A DNA stretch of 8,276 bases, taken from assembly GCA_013815575.1 (NCBI GenBank), contig JACDFX010000049.1, positions 1 through 8,276 of the forward strand. Reading direction: 5' to 3'. Shown here in pieces: positions 1 to 6,202 of this stretch. The stretch's first letter is position 1; every line of letters starts with the position of its first letter. The notes under the pieces are model-generated. The model did no database searches, was not told the origin of the DNA, and was given only the letters and a program-made list of their open reading frames with translations. The DNA is from Rubrobacter sp. (GTDB taxonomy: Bacteria; Actinomycetota; Rubrobacteria; Rubrobacterales; Rubrobacteraceae). A program made the translations under genes and the position numbers.

Positions 1-39
1 GGTTGGTGTCGTAAGTCAACCGATCGAGAGGGAGCGACG

Positions 40-1260
40 ATGGCCAACGATCATCGTAGGTTGGACGCGGAGTTGGCGCAAGAGGTTCTGCTGGACGATT
101 CCGGCTTTTTGCGCCAGATAGTGGAGAGGGTGCTTCAGGAGCTTTTGGAGAGCGAGATGACCGAGCACGTAGGCGCCGCTCCTTACGAGCGGAGTGCCAC
201 CCGTACCGGGCAGCGCAACGGCTACAAGCCGAGGACGTTGCGCACCAGGGTGGGCACGCTCAACCTCGCCGTCCCCCAGGACCGCGAGGGGACCTTCTCC
301 ACGAGGCTCTTCGCCCGCTACCAGAGAAACGAGAAGGCTTTGGTGTTGGCCTTGATGGAGATGTACGTTGAAGGGGTCTCCACGAGGAAGGTCAAGGACA
401 TAACCGAGGCTTTGTGCGGGACGTCGTTCTCCAAGAGCCTGGTCTCTTCGCTGGCCGGCTCCTTGGATGCCGAGCTCGGGGCGTGGAGGAGCCGGTCTCT
501 GAAGGGAGAGGCTTACCCCTACCTGTTCGTGGATGCCCGCTACGAGAAGGCGAGGGTGGACCATAAGGTGGTGAGCCAAGGCGTGCTCGTCGTCTCGGCG
601 GTCAAGGACGATGGCATGCGGGAGATACTTGGCGTGGAGGTAGCCGACACCGAGAGCGAGGCCACCTACCAGGAGTTGTTCCGTTCCCTGAAAGGCCGCG
701 GGCTCAAAGGAGTTGAGTTGGTAACCTCCGACGACCACGAGGGCCTGAAGGCCGCCATCTTTCGCCATTTTCAGGGAGCGAGCCATCAGCGGTGCCAGGT
801 TCACTACCAGAGGAACCTCCTCGGCACGGTAGGGGCGGCAAAGCGCAAGGAGCTCGCCTCGGACCTCAAGACGGTCTTCGCGGCGCCCGAGAGGGAGATG
901 GCGCTCGGGCTGGCGTCTTCCGTGGCCGAGAAGTGGCGAGGGAAGGGCCAGCCGAAAGTGGCCGAGCACCTCGAGGAGCACATCGAGGATTGCCTCACCT
1001 GCCTGGCCTTCCCCGAGTCTCACCGTGGAAGGATACGCACCACCAACGGCCTTGAGAGGCTAAACCAGGAGATAAAGCGGCGCACGAGGGTGGTGAGGAT
1101 CTTCCCCAACCGAGAGGCGTGCTTGAGATTGGTGACGGCGCTGGCCGTCGAACAGAGCGAGGAGTGGCTGACGGGGCGGCGCTATCTGGACATGCGAGAG
1201 CACGAGGAGCGCCACCGCGAAGAGCGGGCGGAGGAAGGGGCGATGCTCATGGAGCGGTAG
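40..1260 (+). CDS. IS256-family transposase (mutator/MULE type), apparently intact
   Basis: This is a 406-residue DDE transposase that would cut and rejoin the ends of its insertion sequence. The length is normal for the family (about 400). Visible family landmarks are the N-terminal QRNGYKPRTL stretch (residues 58-67), the first catalytic Asp in VDARYEK (D165), the second in TSDDHEGLKAA (D231), the RCQVHYQRNL block with Cys252 (251-260), and the catalytic Glu in TTNGLERLN (E339) followed by EIKRRTRVVRIFPN. The ATG at 40 is preceded by a GAGAGGGAG ribosome binding site at a good distance. No frameshift or internal stop is seen, so the enzyme could be active. The C-terminus is rich in Glu and Arg (residues 385-406). 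Family assignment is firm; activity is inferred. Confidence 0.95.
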   Translation: MANDHRRLDAELAQEVLLDDSGFLRQIVERVLQELLESEMTEHVGAAPYERSATRTGQRNGYKPRTLRTRVGTLNLAVPQDREGTFSTRLFARYQRNEKALVLALMEMYVEGVSTRKVKDITEALCGTSFSKSLVSSLAGSLDAELGAWRSRSLKGEAYPYLFVDARYEKARVDHKVVSQGVLVVSAVKDDGMREILGVEVADTESEATYQELFRSLKGRGLKGVELVTSDDHEGLKAAIFRHFQGASHQRCQVHYQRNLLGTVGAAKRKELASDLKTVFAAPEREMALGLASSVAEKWRGKGQPKVAEHLEEHIEDCLTCLAFPESHRGRIRTTNGLERLNQEIKRRTRVVRIFPNREACLRLVTALAVEQSEEWLTGRRYLDMREHEERHREERAEEGAMLMER

Positions 1261-1280
1261 AGAAGGAAACGGGCTTGGAG

Positions 1281-1308
1281 GAAATTACAGAAACTCCAGG
1301 ACTTGACC
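1281..1308. repeat. Right terminal inverted repeat region of the IS256-family element
   Basis: The last bases before the host sequence end in GGACTTGACC. Read inward on the minus strand this begins GGTCAAGTCC, the kind of sequence found at IS256-family ends. The exact inner limit cannot be set because the left copy is outside the window. The outer limit at 1308 agrees with the point where the truncated minus-strand gene loses its protein similarity. Confidence 0.65.
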
Positions 1309-1460
1309 AAAGATAACGCAAATATCGCTGCTACTAAAGTTGCGTCCCAACCTTTCAACAGGTAAGAGTTCTGGGCCATTCTCGTAATAACTCCCTGAAT
1401 GAATCCCAAGTGACTGACCCAAGATTCTTCAGAAATACTTCTGTTTGCCATTTTGATCAT
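1309..1460 (-). pseudogene. Small membrane protein gene, 5' fragment, interrupted by the IS
   Basis: The first 50 codons of a leftward gene survive. The product begins MIKMANRSISEESWV and continues HLGFIQGVITRMAQNSYLL, then KGWDATLVAAIFALS. The pattern FIQ-x-VI-x-RMA-x-NS-x-LLKGW followed by a hydrophobic stretch resembles a widespread family of uncharacterised small membrane proteins of roughly 150 residues (from memory, no search run). The first transmembrane segment is starting when the IS is reached: residue 50 ends at 1311, two host bases follow, then IS sequence is read as unrelated codons. The ATG at 1460 was chosen over the ATG at 1451 because GGGAGGAGA (1466-1474) is correctly spaced only for the former. 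The rest of the gene should lie left of the IS, outside the window. Function is unknown; the gene is almost certainly inactivated. Confidence 0.7.
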
Positions 1461-1545
1461 AATTCTCTCCTCCCTGCTCCCTTCACCATGACGAGCTCAG
1501 TTTCTAGTAGTCATCCTGCTCCATTTTCTTGAACCACCACACTGT

Positions 1546-1575
1546 GTTATATCCCAATAAGACTGAAGCGTGCAA
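1546..1575 (-). promoter_or_regulatory. Candidate sigma-70-type promoter of the interrupted membrane protein gene
   Basis: On the minus strand, TTGCAC (1570-1575) and TATAAC (1546-1551) are separated by 18 bases. They would start transcription near 1540, giving a leader of about 80 bases to the ATG at 1460. The surrounding 1461-1639 stretch is AT-richer than the rest of the window and holds no open reading frame I would defend and no clear terminator. With the IS in place, this promoter now drives transcription against the 3' end of the transposase. Confidence 0.45.
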
Positions 1576-1639
1576 TCGGCGTAGGCTATCCTTCGTCCTG
1601 ACCCACGTCCCTCTAACAGAATGATGCCACTCGTGGTGG

Positions 1640-2800
1640 TTACCTGCTCGAGTCGGCCTCCTGGAAAGGTTCAGCCTCTCCCCGGGGTGACGCGCCGCCG
1701 GCCATGGTCGCCTCGGCCTCGGCTTCGGCCTCCTCCTGGGGTATCGCGCCGCCGGAAATGGCGACGATGTCGTTTTCTAGGGAGGAGATCTCACCCCCCA
1801 CGCTCGCCCAGACGCCGATAGAGAAGCCCTCGTCGACGGGCTCCCCTATCTTCTGCCCGTACTCCACCTCGTCGCCCTCCGAGACGAGCGGCGTGGCAGG
1901 CTTCAACAAACCGCCGCCAAGCGGCAGGCTCGCGCCGGAGATCTTGCCGACCAGGGAGACGACGCCTTCTTCGGGGACCTCAGTCTCTATGCCGGCGTAT
2001 TCTTTGCCCTGCTTGCCGCGAGGGATCAGGAAGAGCGCGTTGGTCATCCGCCGCACGTAGGCGTCGCCCTCTCCCAAGACCTCGATGCTCACGTCGTGCA
2101 GGTAAGGCCCACCGTCCAGAACCGAGAGGTGGCCTGAGTTCTCGACATCGAGGCCCGCGATCCCAAGTACCTCGCTTACCGAGGCCCCTATCGGCGTCTC
2201 GTAGACCCTTATGTCCATCTCTTCGCCGTACAGGGTGAAGAACTTGGTGGTGAGGGGCTTGCCCAGGAAGAGCGCGTTGTAGACGTTGAGCAGGGTCTCC
2301 GTGTTGTTGATGACCTTGCCGACGTCCGGCGGCATCCCCGGTCGCCTCATGCCGTCAGGGGTGTCCACGAACCGGGGCACCCTCGCTTCGGTGGCGTGCT
2401 TGACGAGGGTTTTCTCCTCACCCAGGGCGTAGGTGTTCGGCACGTAGCGGATGTCGAAGACGCCGTCGCCGGCGTGCTCGGCGTAGTCGGCGAACCACTC
2501 CCGGTCCTTCTCGTGGACGCCCAAGGAGATCTGCTCGAACCCGAAGATCGTCTTCAGGGCTTCGAAGAGCTTCAGGAAGTCATCGAGGTGCTCTTTGTGC
2601 AGCAGCTTGTCGCCCCAGTAACCGGGTTCGCTCTCGGTGGCGTTGACGATCAGGTGCGGCAGGGGGGACTTGTACTTGAAGTAGGTCGGAAAACCGCCGC
2701 CGCCAGCGCCGACGATGCCGGCCTGGCGCATGATCTCCACGGCCTCCTCGACGCTCAAGGCCTTGACTTCTTCGAGGCTGCGCTGCTTTATCTCGGCCAT
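1640..2800 (-). CDS. Cysteine-free NuoF/RnfC/PduS-like flavoprotein with SLBB domain
   Basis: This 386-residue protein is related to the 51-kDa (NuoF) fold. Domains in order: a glycine-rich FMN/NADH-type loop GAGGGGFPTYFKY (31-43), then NATESEP (53-59), equivalent to the N-x-x-ECEP motif of RnfC and PduS but with Ser for Cys; YALGEEKTLV (124-133), equivalent to the GEET-type segment of NuoF; VINNTETLLNV (163-173), equivalent to the NNVET motif; an SLBB domain around 198-245 (GASVSEVLGIAG); a lipoyl-like barrel-sandwich domain at about 285-350 (PATPLVSEGDEVEYGQKIGE); and an acidic Ala/Glu tail (355-386). There is no cysteine anywhere, so the C-terminal iron-sulfur part of NuoF, or the clusters of RnfC/PduS, is missing. 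It follows the ferredoxin gene by 6 bases, with no strong ribosome binding site, so coupled translation is likely. A role passing electrons between a nicotinamide or flavin and the ferredoxin is inferred, and the substrate is unknown. No clear terminator follows its stop. Confidence 0.85.
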   Translation of the reverse strand: MAEIKQRSLEEVKALSVEEAVEIMRQAGIVGAGGGGFPTYFKYKSPLPHLIVNATESEPGYWGDKLLHKEHLDDFLKLFEALKTIFGFEQISLGVHEKDREWFADYAEHAGDGVFDIRYVPNTYALGEEKTLVKHATEARVPRFVDTPDGMRRPGMPPDVGKVINNTETLLNVYNALFLGKPLTTKFFTLYGEEMDIRVYETPIGASVSEVLGIAGLDVENSGHLSVLDGGPYLHDVSIEVLGEGDAYVRRMTNALFLIPRGKQGKEYAGIETEVPEEGVVSLVGKISGASLPLGGGLLKPATPLVSEGDEVEYGQKIGEPVDEGFSIGVWASVGGEISSLENDIVAISGGAIPQEEAEAEAEATMAGGASPRGEAEPFQEADSSR

Positions 2801-2806
2801 AATTCG

Positions 2807-3070
2807 CTAATTGACTTCGACGCCCGGCGCGGTCGTCGAGTAGTCGAACTCGGCGGCCCTGCTTACGTAGTGCTGCATGTCTTCGGGGACCTCGTCGCCG
2901 GGGTAGATGGCCTCAACCGGGCACTCGGGCATGCACATAGAGCAGTCGATGCACTCCGCGGGGTTGATCACGAAGTGGTCATCCGCATCGTAGATGCAGT
3001 CGACCGGGCAAGCCCCCACGCAAGCCGTGTTCTTCGTGCCGATACACGCTTCGGTTATGACGTAGGCCAC
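2807..3070 (-). CDS. Seven-iron-type ferredoxin, [3Fe-4S][4Fe-4S]
   Basis: This is an 87-residue soluble electron carrier. The first cluster motif is C9-x7-C17-x3-C21-P, where the second Cys of a standard 4Fe motif is replaced (T12), as in seven-iron ferredoxins such as that of Thermus. The second motif is C40-x2-C43-x2-C46-x3-C50-P. By family knowledge, C9, C17 and C50 would hold the 3Fe cluster and C21, C40, C43 and C46 the 4Fe cluster; C25 is extra. The protein is very acidic: I count 16 Asp/Glu against two Lys/Arg. The start codon is GTG at 3070, preceded by GGGGAG with a 5-base spacer. It is the first gene of a two-gene leftward unit with the NuoF-like protein and diverges from nuoA, which suggests it serves as an electron partner of one or both. 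Family assignment is firm; the partner is inferred. Confidence 0.93.
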   Translation of the reverse strand: MAYVITEACIGTKNTACVGACPVDCIYDADDHFVINPAECIDCSMCMPECPVEAIYPGDEVPEDMQHYVSRAAEFDYSTTAPGVEVN

Positions 3071-3106
3071 AGTAGCTCCCCTTTTGGCTCCGACTTCCCC
3101 AAAAGC

Positions 3107-3134
3107 AGTCTAACGAATGGCAAATCCTTGTCAA
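3107..3134 (-). promoter_or_regulatory. Promoter of the ferredoxin-flavoprotein unit
   Basis: On the minus strand a perfect -35 TTGACA (3129-3134) lies 16 bases from TAGACT (3107-3112). Transcription would begin near 3100, about 30 bases before the GTG start of the ferredoxin. This suggests a housekeeping sigma factor and fairly strong, constitutive-looking expression. Confidence 0.65.
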
Positions 3135-3177
3135 CAGACGACGGCCTGCCAGGCGGGGCGCGGCAACATCCATCGCG

Positions 3178-3219
3178 GGCCAAAAGCTGACAGCTGATGG
3201 CCGAAAGCTGACGGCGGCC
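3178..3219. repeat. Imperfect 7-bp-period tandem repeat in the divergent intergenic region
   Basis: Consecutive heptamers follow a 7-base period. AGCTGAC (3185-3191) is followed by AGCTGAT (3192-3198), then GGCCGAA, then AGCTGAC again (3206-3212). GGCCAAA precedes the array and GGCGGCC closes it, so a 21-base higher-order unit is suggested. It lies between the two divergent promoters and inside neither predicted leader. Similar AGCTGAT-type heptamer tracts occur in intergenic DNA of other bacteria (from memory). No function is known to me. Confidence 0.6.
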
Positions 3220-3236
3220 GGCGTTTCGCGTCGGCC
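3216..3236. repeat. Small inverted repeat upstream of the nuo promoter
   Basis: An 8-bp stem with one G-T pair, GGCCGGCG against CGTCGGCC, encloses a 5-base loop (3224-3228). It lies about 35 bases upstream of the nuoA -35 box and partly overlaps the end of the heptamer repeat. No T-run follows in either direction, so it is not a convincing terminator. An operator is possible, but chance is likely in GC-rich DNA. Confidence 0.3.
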
Positions 3237-3270
3237 CCATTAATCTCCGCTTGCTACCGTTAGTGCCTCC

Positions 3271-3299
3271 TTGAAAGTTGTCCTGCACACGAGTATATT
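3271..3299 (+). promoter_or_regulatory. Promoter of the nuo operon
   Basis: TTGAAA (3271-3276) and TATATT (3294-3299) are separated by exactly 17 bases, a near-consensus sigma-70-type promoter. The transcription start would be near 3306, leaving a short leader of about 24 bases to the TTG start of nuoA. No riboswitch or attenuator fits in so short a leader. Confidence 0.7.
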
Positions 3300-3329
3300 T
3301 CGGGCAGTTATCGGGTAGAAAGGGTCGGT

Positions 3330-3719
3330 TTGACTTTAGGTCTTTTGCAGGGGGGCTCTTCCTACGGGATGCTCTACCTGTACGTGGGGATCTTTATGCT
3401 CTTGATCGCGGGTTTTGTCGCGACGGTGCTGGTGTTGGCGCGCCTGATCTCCCCGAGCAGCAGTTCCAAGGCGAAGGCCCAGACGTACGAGACGGGTGAA
3501 TCGACCGTCACGGACCCCTGGCGGCCTTTCCCGGTTCGCTACTACGTTTTCGCGCTGCTCTTCCTCATCTTCGATGTGGAGGCGGCGTTTTTGTATCCGT
3601 GGGCCGTGGTCTATGGGGACCTCGGGCTCTACGGGTTCGTCGAGATGGTTATCTTCGTCTCTATCCTGAGCGTGGGCCTCGCCTACGCCTGGAAGAAGGG
3701 GGCCCTTAAATGGGTGTAA
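3330..3719 (+). CDS. nuoA: NADH-quinone oxidoreductase (complex I) subunit A
   Basis: NuoA is a small membrane subunit at the joint between the membrane arm and the hydrophilic arm of complex I. The 129 residues are of normal length. Three transmembrane helices are visible at about 14-39, 69-92 and 101-121. Hallmarks are the loop motif YETGESTV (53-60), where many homologues have Cys in the third place of the motif, and [12 protein letters not shown] (81-92) with the conserved acidic pair D82 and E84. The start is a TTG at 3330 with AAAGGG about six bases upstream. It is the first gene of the operon and overlaps the start of nuoB by 10 bases, so translation of the two is probably coupled. Confidence 0.93.
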   Translation: MTLGLLQGGSSYGMLYLYVGIFMLLIAGFVATVLVLARLISPSSSSKAKAQTYETGESTVTDPWRPFPVRYYVFALLFLIFDVEAAFLYPWAVVYGDLGLYGFVEMVIFVSILSVGLAYAWKKGALKWV

Positions 3720-4519
3720 TGCAGAAGTTCAGCGAGCCGAACATCGTGACGACGAGCACGGACAAGCTCTTCAACTGGGCGAGAAAAAACTCGCTCTGGC
3801 CGCTCCAGTTCGGCCTGGCGTGCTGCGCCATCGAGATGATGAGTACGGGCATGGCCCACAACGACCTCGACCGCTTCGGGGCCGGGTTCTTCACCGCCTC
3901 GCCGCGGCAGGCCGACGTCATGATCGTCTCCGGCACCGTCTCCACCAAGATGGCCGAGCGCATGACCCGCCTCTACGAGCAGATGCCAGAACCCAAGTGG
4001 GTGATAGCGATGGGCGCCTGCGCCATTAGCGGCGGCCCGTTCCTCGACGGCTACTCCGTCCTTATGGGCGCGGACAGGGTTATTCCGGTTGACGTATACG
4101 TGCCCGGATGTCCCCCCAGGCCAGAGGCCCTCATCTTCGGGATCATGACGCTTCAGAAGAAGATAGAGCGGGACCAGCAGGTCGGCATCGAGAAGGTGCG
4201 CCCGGCGCTCGTGAACGAGGACGGCTCCATCAACGAGTACCTCCCCGAGCGCGAGTACGCCGGCATCAGCGAGGGCACGGCCCCCCGCCTGGAGGGCATA
4301 AAGCCCCTCAAGCGGACCTACGTCTTCGAGCGCGAGGGAATGCCCCCCGCCTCCCAGACCGACGTCGGCTGGGTCCCGCCCGAAGTTCAGAAGAAGCTCA
4401 AGGAAGAGGAGAAGGCCCGCAAGGCCGCCGAGAAAGAGGCCGCCGCAAAGGCCGAGGCGGAGAAGGACGAATCCGCCAACGGCGAAGCGAAGGCCTCCGA
4501 GAATGGGGAGAAGGCGTAG
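3710..4519 (+). CDS. nuoB: Complex I subunit B (cluster N2 subunit) with a long C-terminal extension
   Basis: NuoB carries cluster N2, the last iron-sulfur cluster before quinone. The four cluster ligands are present: the adjacent pair C38-C39 in [14 protein letters not shown]104 in [12 protein letters not shown] and C134 in [11 protein letters not shown]. The core ends near residue 155, the usual extent, but the protein runs to 269. Residues 156-225 form an added segment, and 226-269 are a Lys/Glu/Ala-rich stretch that may form a charged helix or coiled coil. The ATG at 3710 is favoured over the in-frame ATG at 3719 because AAGGGGG (3696-3702) is spaced for it, although the second one overlaps the nuoA stop as TAATG. 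The nuoC start codon follows its stop directly. The role of the tail is unknown. Confidence 0.95.
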   Translation: MGVMQKFSEPNIVTTSTDKLFNWARKNSLWPLQFGLACCAIEMMSTGMAHNDLDRFGAGFFTASPRQADVMIVSGTVSTKMAERMTRLYEQMPEPKWVIAMGACAISGGPFLDGYSVLMGADRVIPVDVYVPGCPPRPEALIFGIMTLQKKIERDQQVGIEKVRPALVNEDGSINEYLPEREYAGISEGTAPRLEGIKPLKRTYVFEREGMPPASQTDVGWVPPEVQKKLKEEEKARKAAEKEAAAKAEAEKDESANGEAKASENGEKA

Positions 4520-5011
4520 GTGGCCGTAACGTTGCCGGAGGGGAACCTCGAAGACCGGCTCAAGGGTTACCTGGACGGCTTCGGGAACCGGCATGGGTTG
4601 TTGGAGTCCGAGATCGTGCGTGGCTCCGTTCGGATCGTCGTTGCGCCGGGGGACGTTCAGGCGGTGCTCGCCACCGCGAAGGAGGCCCTCGGGATAGTAC
4701 ACCTGTCGTTCATCACGGTCGTCGACAGGGTTGGCTCGTTCGAGATCACCTACGAGCTGATGGATCTTCGCGGGGGGCGGGTGACTTTGAAGACCACCAT
4801 CGAGGGGGAGGAGCCGGTCATCGGGACGGCTACCGGGATCTACCCTACGGCCAACTGGCACGAGCGGGAGGCCTACGACATGTTCGGGGTCGCTTTCGCC
4901 GGGCACCCGGATCTGAGGCGGTTGTACATGTGGCAGGACCACTTCGACCACCACCCGCTCTTGAAGAGCTTCGAGATCACGACCAGGCGCACCTTCGAGG
5001 GACTGAGGTAG
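4520..5011 (+). CDS. nuoC: Complex I subunit C (30-kDa subunit)
   Basis: NuoC is a hydrophilic-arm subunit without cofactors that packs against NuoD. The 163 residues contain the 30-kDa signature: ANWHEREAYDMFGVAFAGHP (111-130) followed by DLRRLYM and HHPLLKSFE. The start is a GTG at 4520 that abuts the nuoB stop with no gap. A purine-rich GGGGAGAAGG within the end of nuoB can serve as its ribosome binding site. It is a separate protein here, not fused to NuoD as in Escherichia coli. Confidence 0.94.
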   Translation: MAVTLPEGNLEDRLKGYLDGFGNRHGLLESEIVRGSVRIVVAPGDVQAVLATAKEALGIVHLSFITVVDRVGSFEITYELMDLRGGRVTLKTTIEGEEPVIGTATGIYPTANWHEREAYDMFGVAFAGHPDLRRLYMWQDHFDHHPLLKSFEITTRRTFEGLR

Positions 5012-5014
5012 AGG

Positions 5015-6202
5015 ATGCTTAGCGAAGAACGCCGCGTCGAACAGCAGAGCGCGCTCACCGAGCCGGCCGCCGCCCGCCTCGCCGCCCCGGACGTGCGCGA
5101 CGAGTTCGGCCTCGAAACCATAGACATGAGCATGGGCCCGCAGCACCCGGCCATGCACGGCCTCCTCAGGCTCATTCTGGAGCTCGATGGGGAGACCGTC
5201 GTCCGGTGCGACCCCGTCATGGGCTACCTGCACCGCTGCCAGGAGAAGATCGCCGAGAACCGCATGTACCCGGCCGTCATCCCCCTGACCGACCGCCTCG
5301 ACTACTTCGCCAACATGCACAACGAGCACGGCTACGTTTTGGCCGTGGAGGACCTGCTGGACGTGGAAGTCCCGCCGCGGGCCGAGTACATCCGGGTGTT
5401 GATGTCCGAGCTGATGCGGCTTGCGAGCCACATCCCTTCTATCGGGTTCCTGATGCTCGAGCTCGGAGCCTTCACGCCTATTCTGTACGCCTTCAGGGAG
5501 CGGGAGCGGATACAGACCATCTTCGAGGCCGTCACCGGGGCGAGGATGATGTTCCACTACATACGCATCGGCGGGGTCAAGGCGGACCTTCCGCCGGACA
5601 TACCGCAGAAGATCTGGGACTACATCGAGGGCCTCGAGTCCAGGTTCCAGAACGACTTCGTGGACCTTATACAGGGCAACGAGATCTTTATCTCCCGGAC
5701 CCGCGGCGTCGGCAAGATGACCCAGGAGAAGGCCGTCGAGATGGGCCTGACTGGACCGCCGCTGCGCTGCACCGGCGTGGACTTCGACCTCCGCCGCGAC
5801 TACCCATACAGCATCTACCCGGAACTGGAGTTCGACGTCATCACGGACACCGCCGGCGACGTGGAGGCCTCATACCGGATCCGCATCGCGGAGTGCTTGC
5901 AGAGCATCCGGCTCATAAAGCAGTGCCTGGAGAAGATGCCGGAGGGCGCCGTGATGGGCGATCTCGGCCGCCGTCTGCGGCCGAAGGAGGGCGATGGTTT
6001 CGGGCGGGTGGAGAGCCCGCGCGGGGAGTTCGCCGTCCACATAGTCTCGGACGGCTCGGATACGCCCTACAGGGTGCATTACAGGGACCCGAGCTTCTGC
6101 AACATGCAGCTCCTGCAAGAGGTCGTGCCCGGACACTATTTGCCTGACATCATGCCCATCATGGGTCTCATAGATCCCGTCTCCGGCGGCTGGGACAAGT
6201 AG
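5015..6202 (+). CDS. nuoD: Complex I subunit D (49-kDa quinone-site subunit)
   Basis: NuoD forms much of the quinone-binding pocket together with NuoB and NuoH. The 395 residues include GPQHPAMHG (41-49), with His44 at the quinone headgroup position, and [10 protein letters not shown] (69-78), with Tyr71 as the second headgroup ligand known from Thermus. The usual motif is HRGxEK, so Cys75 is unusual. Glu149 in [10 protein letters not shown] stands where most homologues have Asp; Glu is, as I recall, common in actinobacteria, many of which use menaquinone. FYF-like and YIRIGGV (182-188) segments are conserved. The C-terminus [12 protein letters not shown] departs from the usual DxVxGEVDR-like end. 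ATG at 5015 follows the nuoC stop by three bases with GAGG upstream. The stop codon touches the nuoH start. Confidence 0.95.
   Translation: MLSEERRVEQQSALTEPAAARLAAPDVRDEFGLETIDMSMGPQHPAMHGLLRLILELDGETVVRCDPVMGYLHRCQEKIAENRMYPAVIPLTDRLDYFANMHNEHGYVLAVEDLLDVEVPPRAEYIRVLMSELMRLASHIPSIGFLMLELGAFTPILYAFRERERIQTIFEAVTGARMMFHYIRIGGVKADLPPDIPQKIWDYIEGLESRFQNDFVDLIQGNEIFISRTRGVGKMTQEKAVEMGLTGPPLRCTGVDFDLRRDYPYSIYPELEFDVITDTAGDVEASYRIRIAECLQSIRLIKQCLEKMPEGAVMGDLGRRLRPKEGDGFGRVESPRGEFAVHIVSDGSDTPYRVHYRDPSFCNMQLLQEVVPGHYLPDIMPIMGLIDPVSGGWDK

Larger units (their letters stand above)
1..1308 (+). mobile_element. IS256-family insertion sequence, left end outside the window
   Basis: The element consists of one transposase gene and a right terminus. 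The right terminus ends in GGACTTGACC at 1299-1308, a typical look for the outer end of IS256-family terminal inverted repeats (from memory of the family). The matching left inverted repeat is not in bases 1-39, so the left end lies upstream of the window. The right border is also supported by the adjoining sequence: codons of a truncated membrane-protein gene on the minus strand run up to 1309 and lose sense from 1308 inward. IS256 elements usually make about 8-bp target duplications, which cannot be checked here because only one end is visible. The element is GC-rich, while the DNA it abuts is clearly less so. Confidence 0.85.

Noticed and set aside
1..21. Short inverted repeat GGTTG...CAACC before the transposase
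   Set aside because: The five-base arms are too short to call a terminal repeat or regulatory hairpin, and they do not match the right IS end.
16..1023. A 335-codon open frame on the minus strand opposite the transposase
   Set aside because: It is antisense to a clear IS256 transposase, shows no family motif and has no separate ribosome binding site that I can see.
1600..1640. Possible terminator after the flavoprotein gene (CCAC-TC-GTGG near 1627-1636)
   Set aside because: The stem is only four base pairs with a two-base loop and no T-run follows on the minus strand.
2396..3190. A 264-codon open frame on the plus strand over the flavoprotein and ferredoxin genes
   Set aside because: It is antisense to two well-supported genes and crosses both of their promoter and coding regions; it is a GC-skew shadow.
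3055..3288. A 77-codon minus-strand frame in the divergent intergenic region
   Set aside because: Its sequence is produced by the heptamer repeat and it overlaps the ferredoxin promoter; it is not a credible gene.
3683..5557. A 624-codon open frame on the minus strand opposite nuoB, nuoC and nuoD
   Set aside because: It is the antisense shadow of three certain complex I genes in GC-rich DNA; its composition is repetitive in Gly, Leu, Val and His with no recognisable domain.
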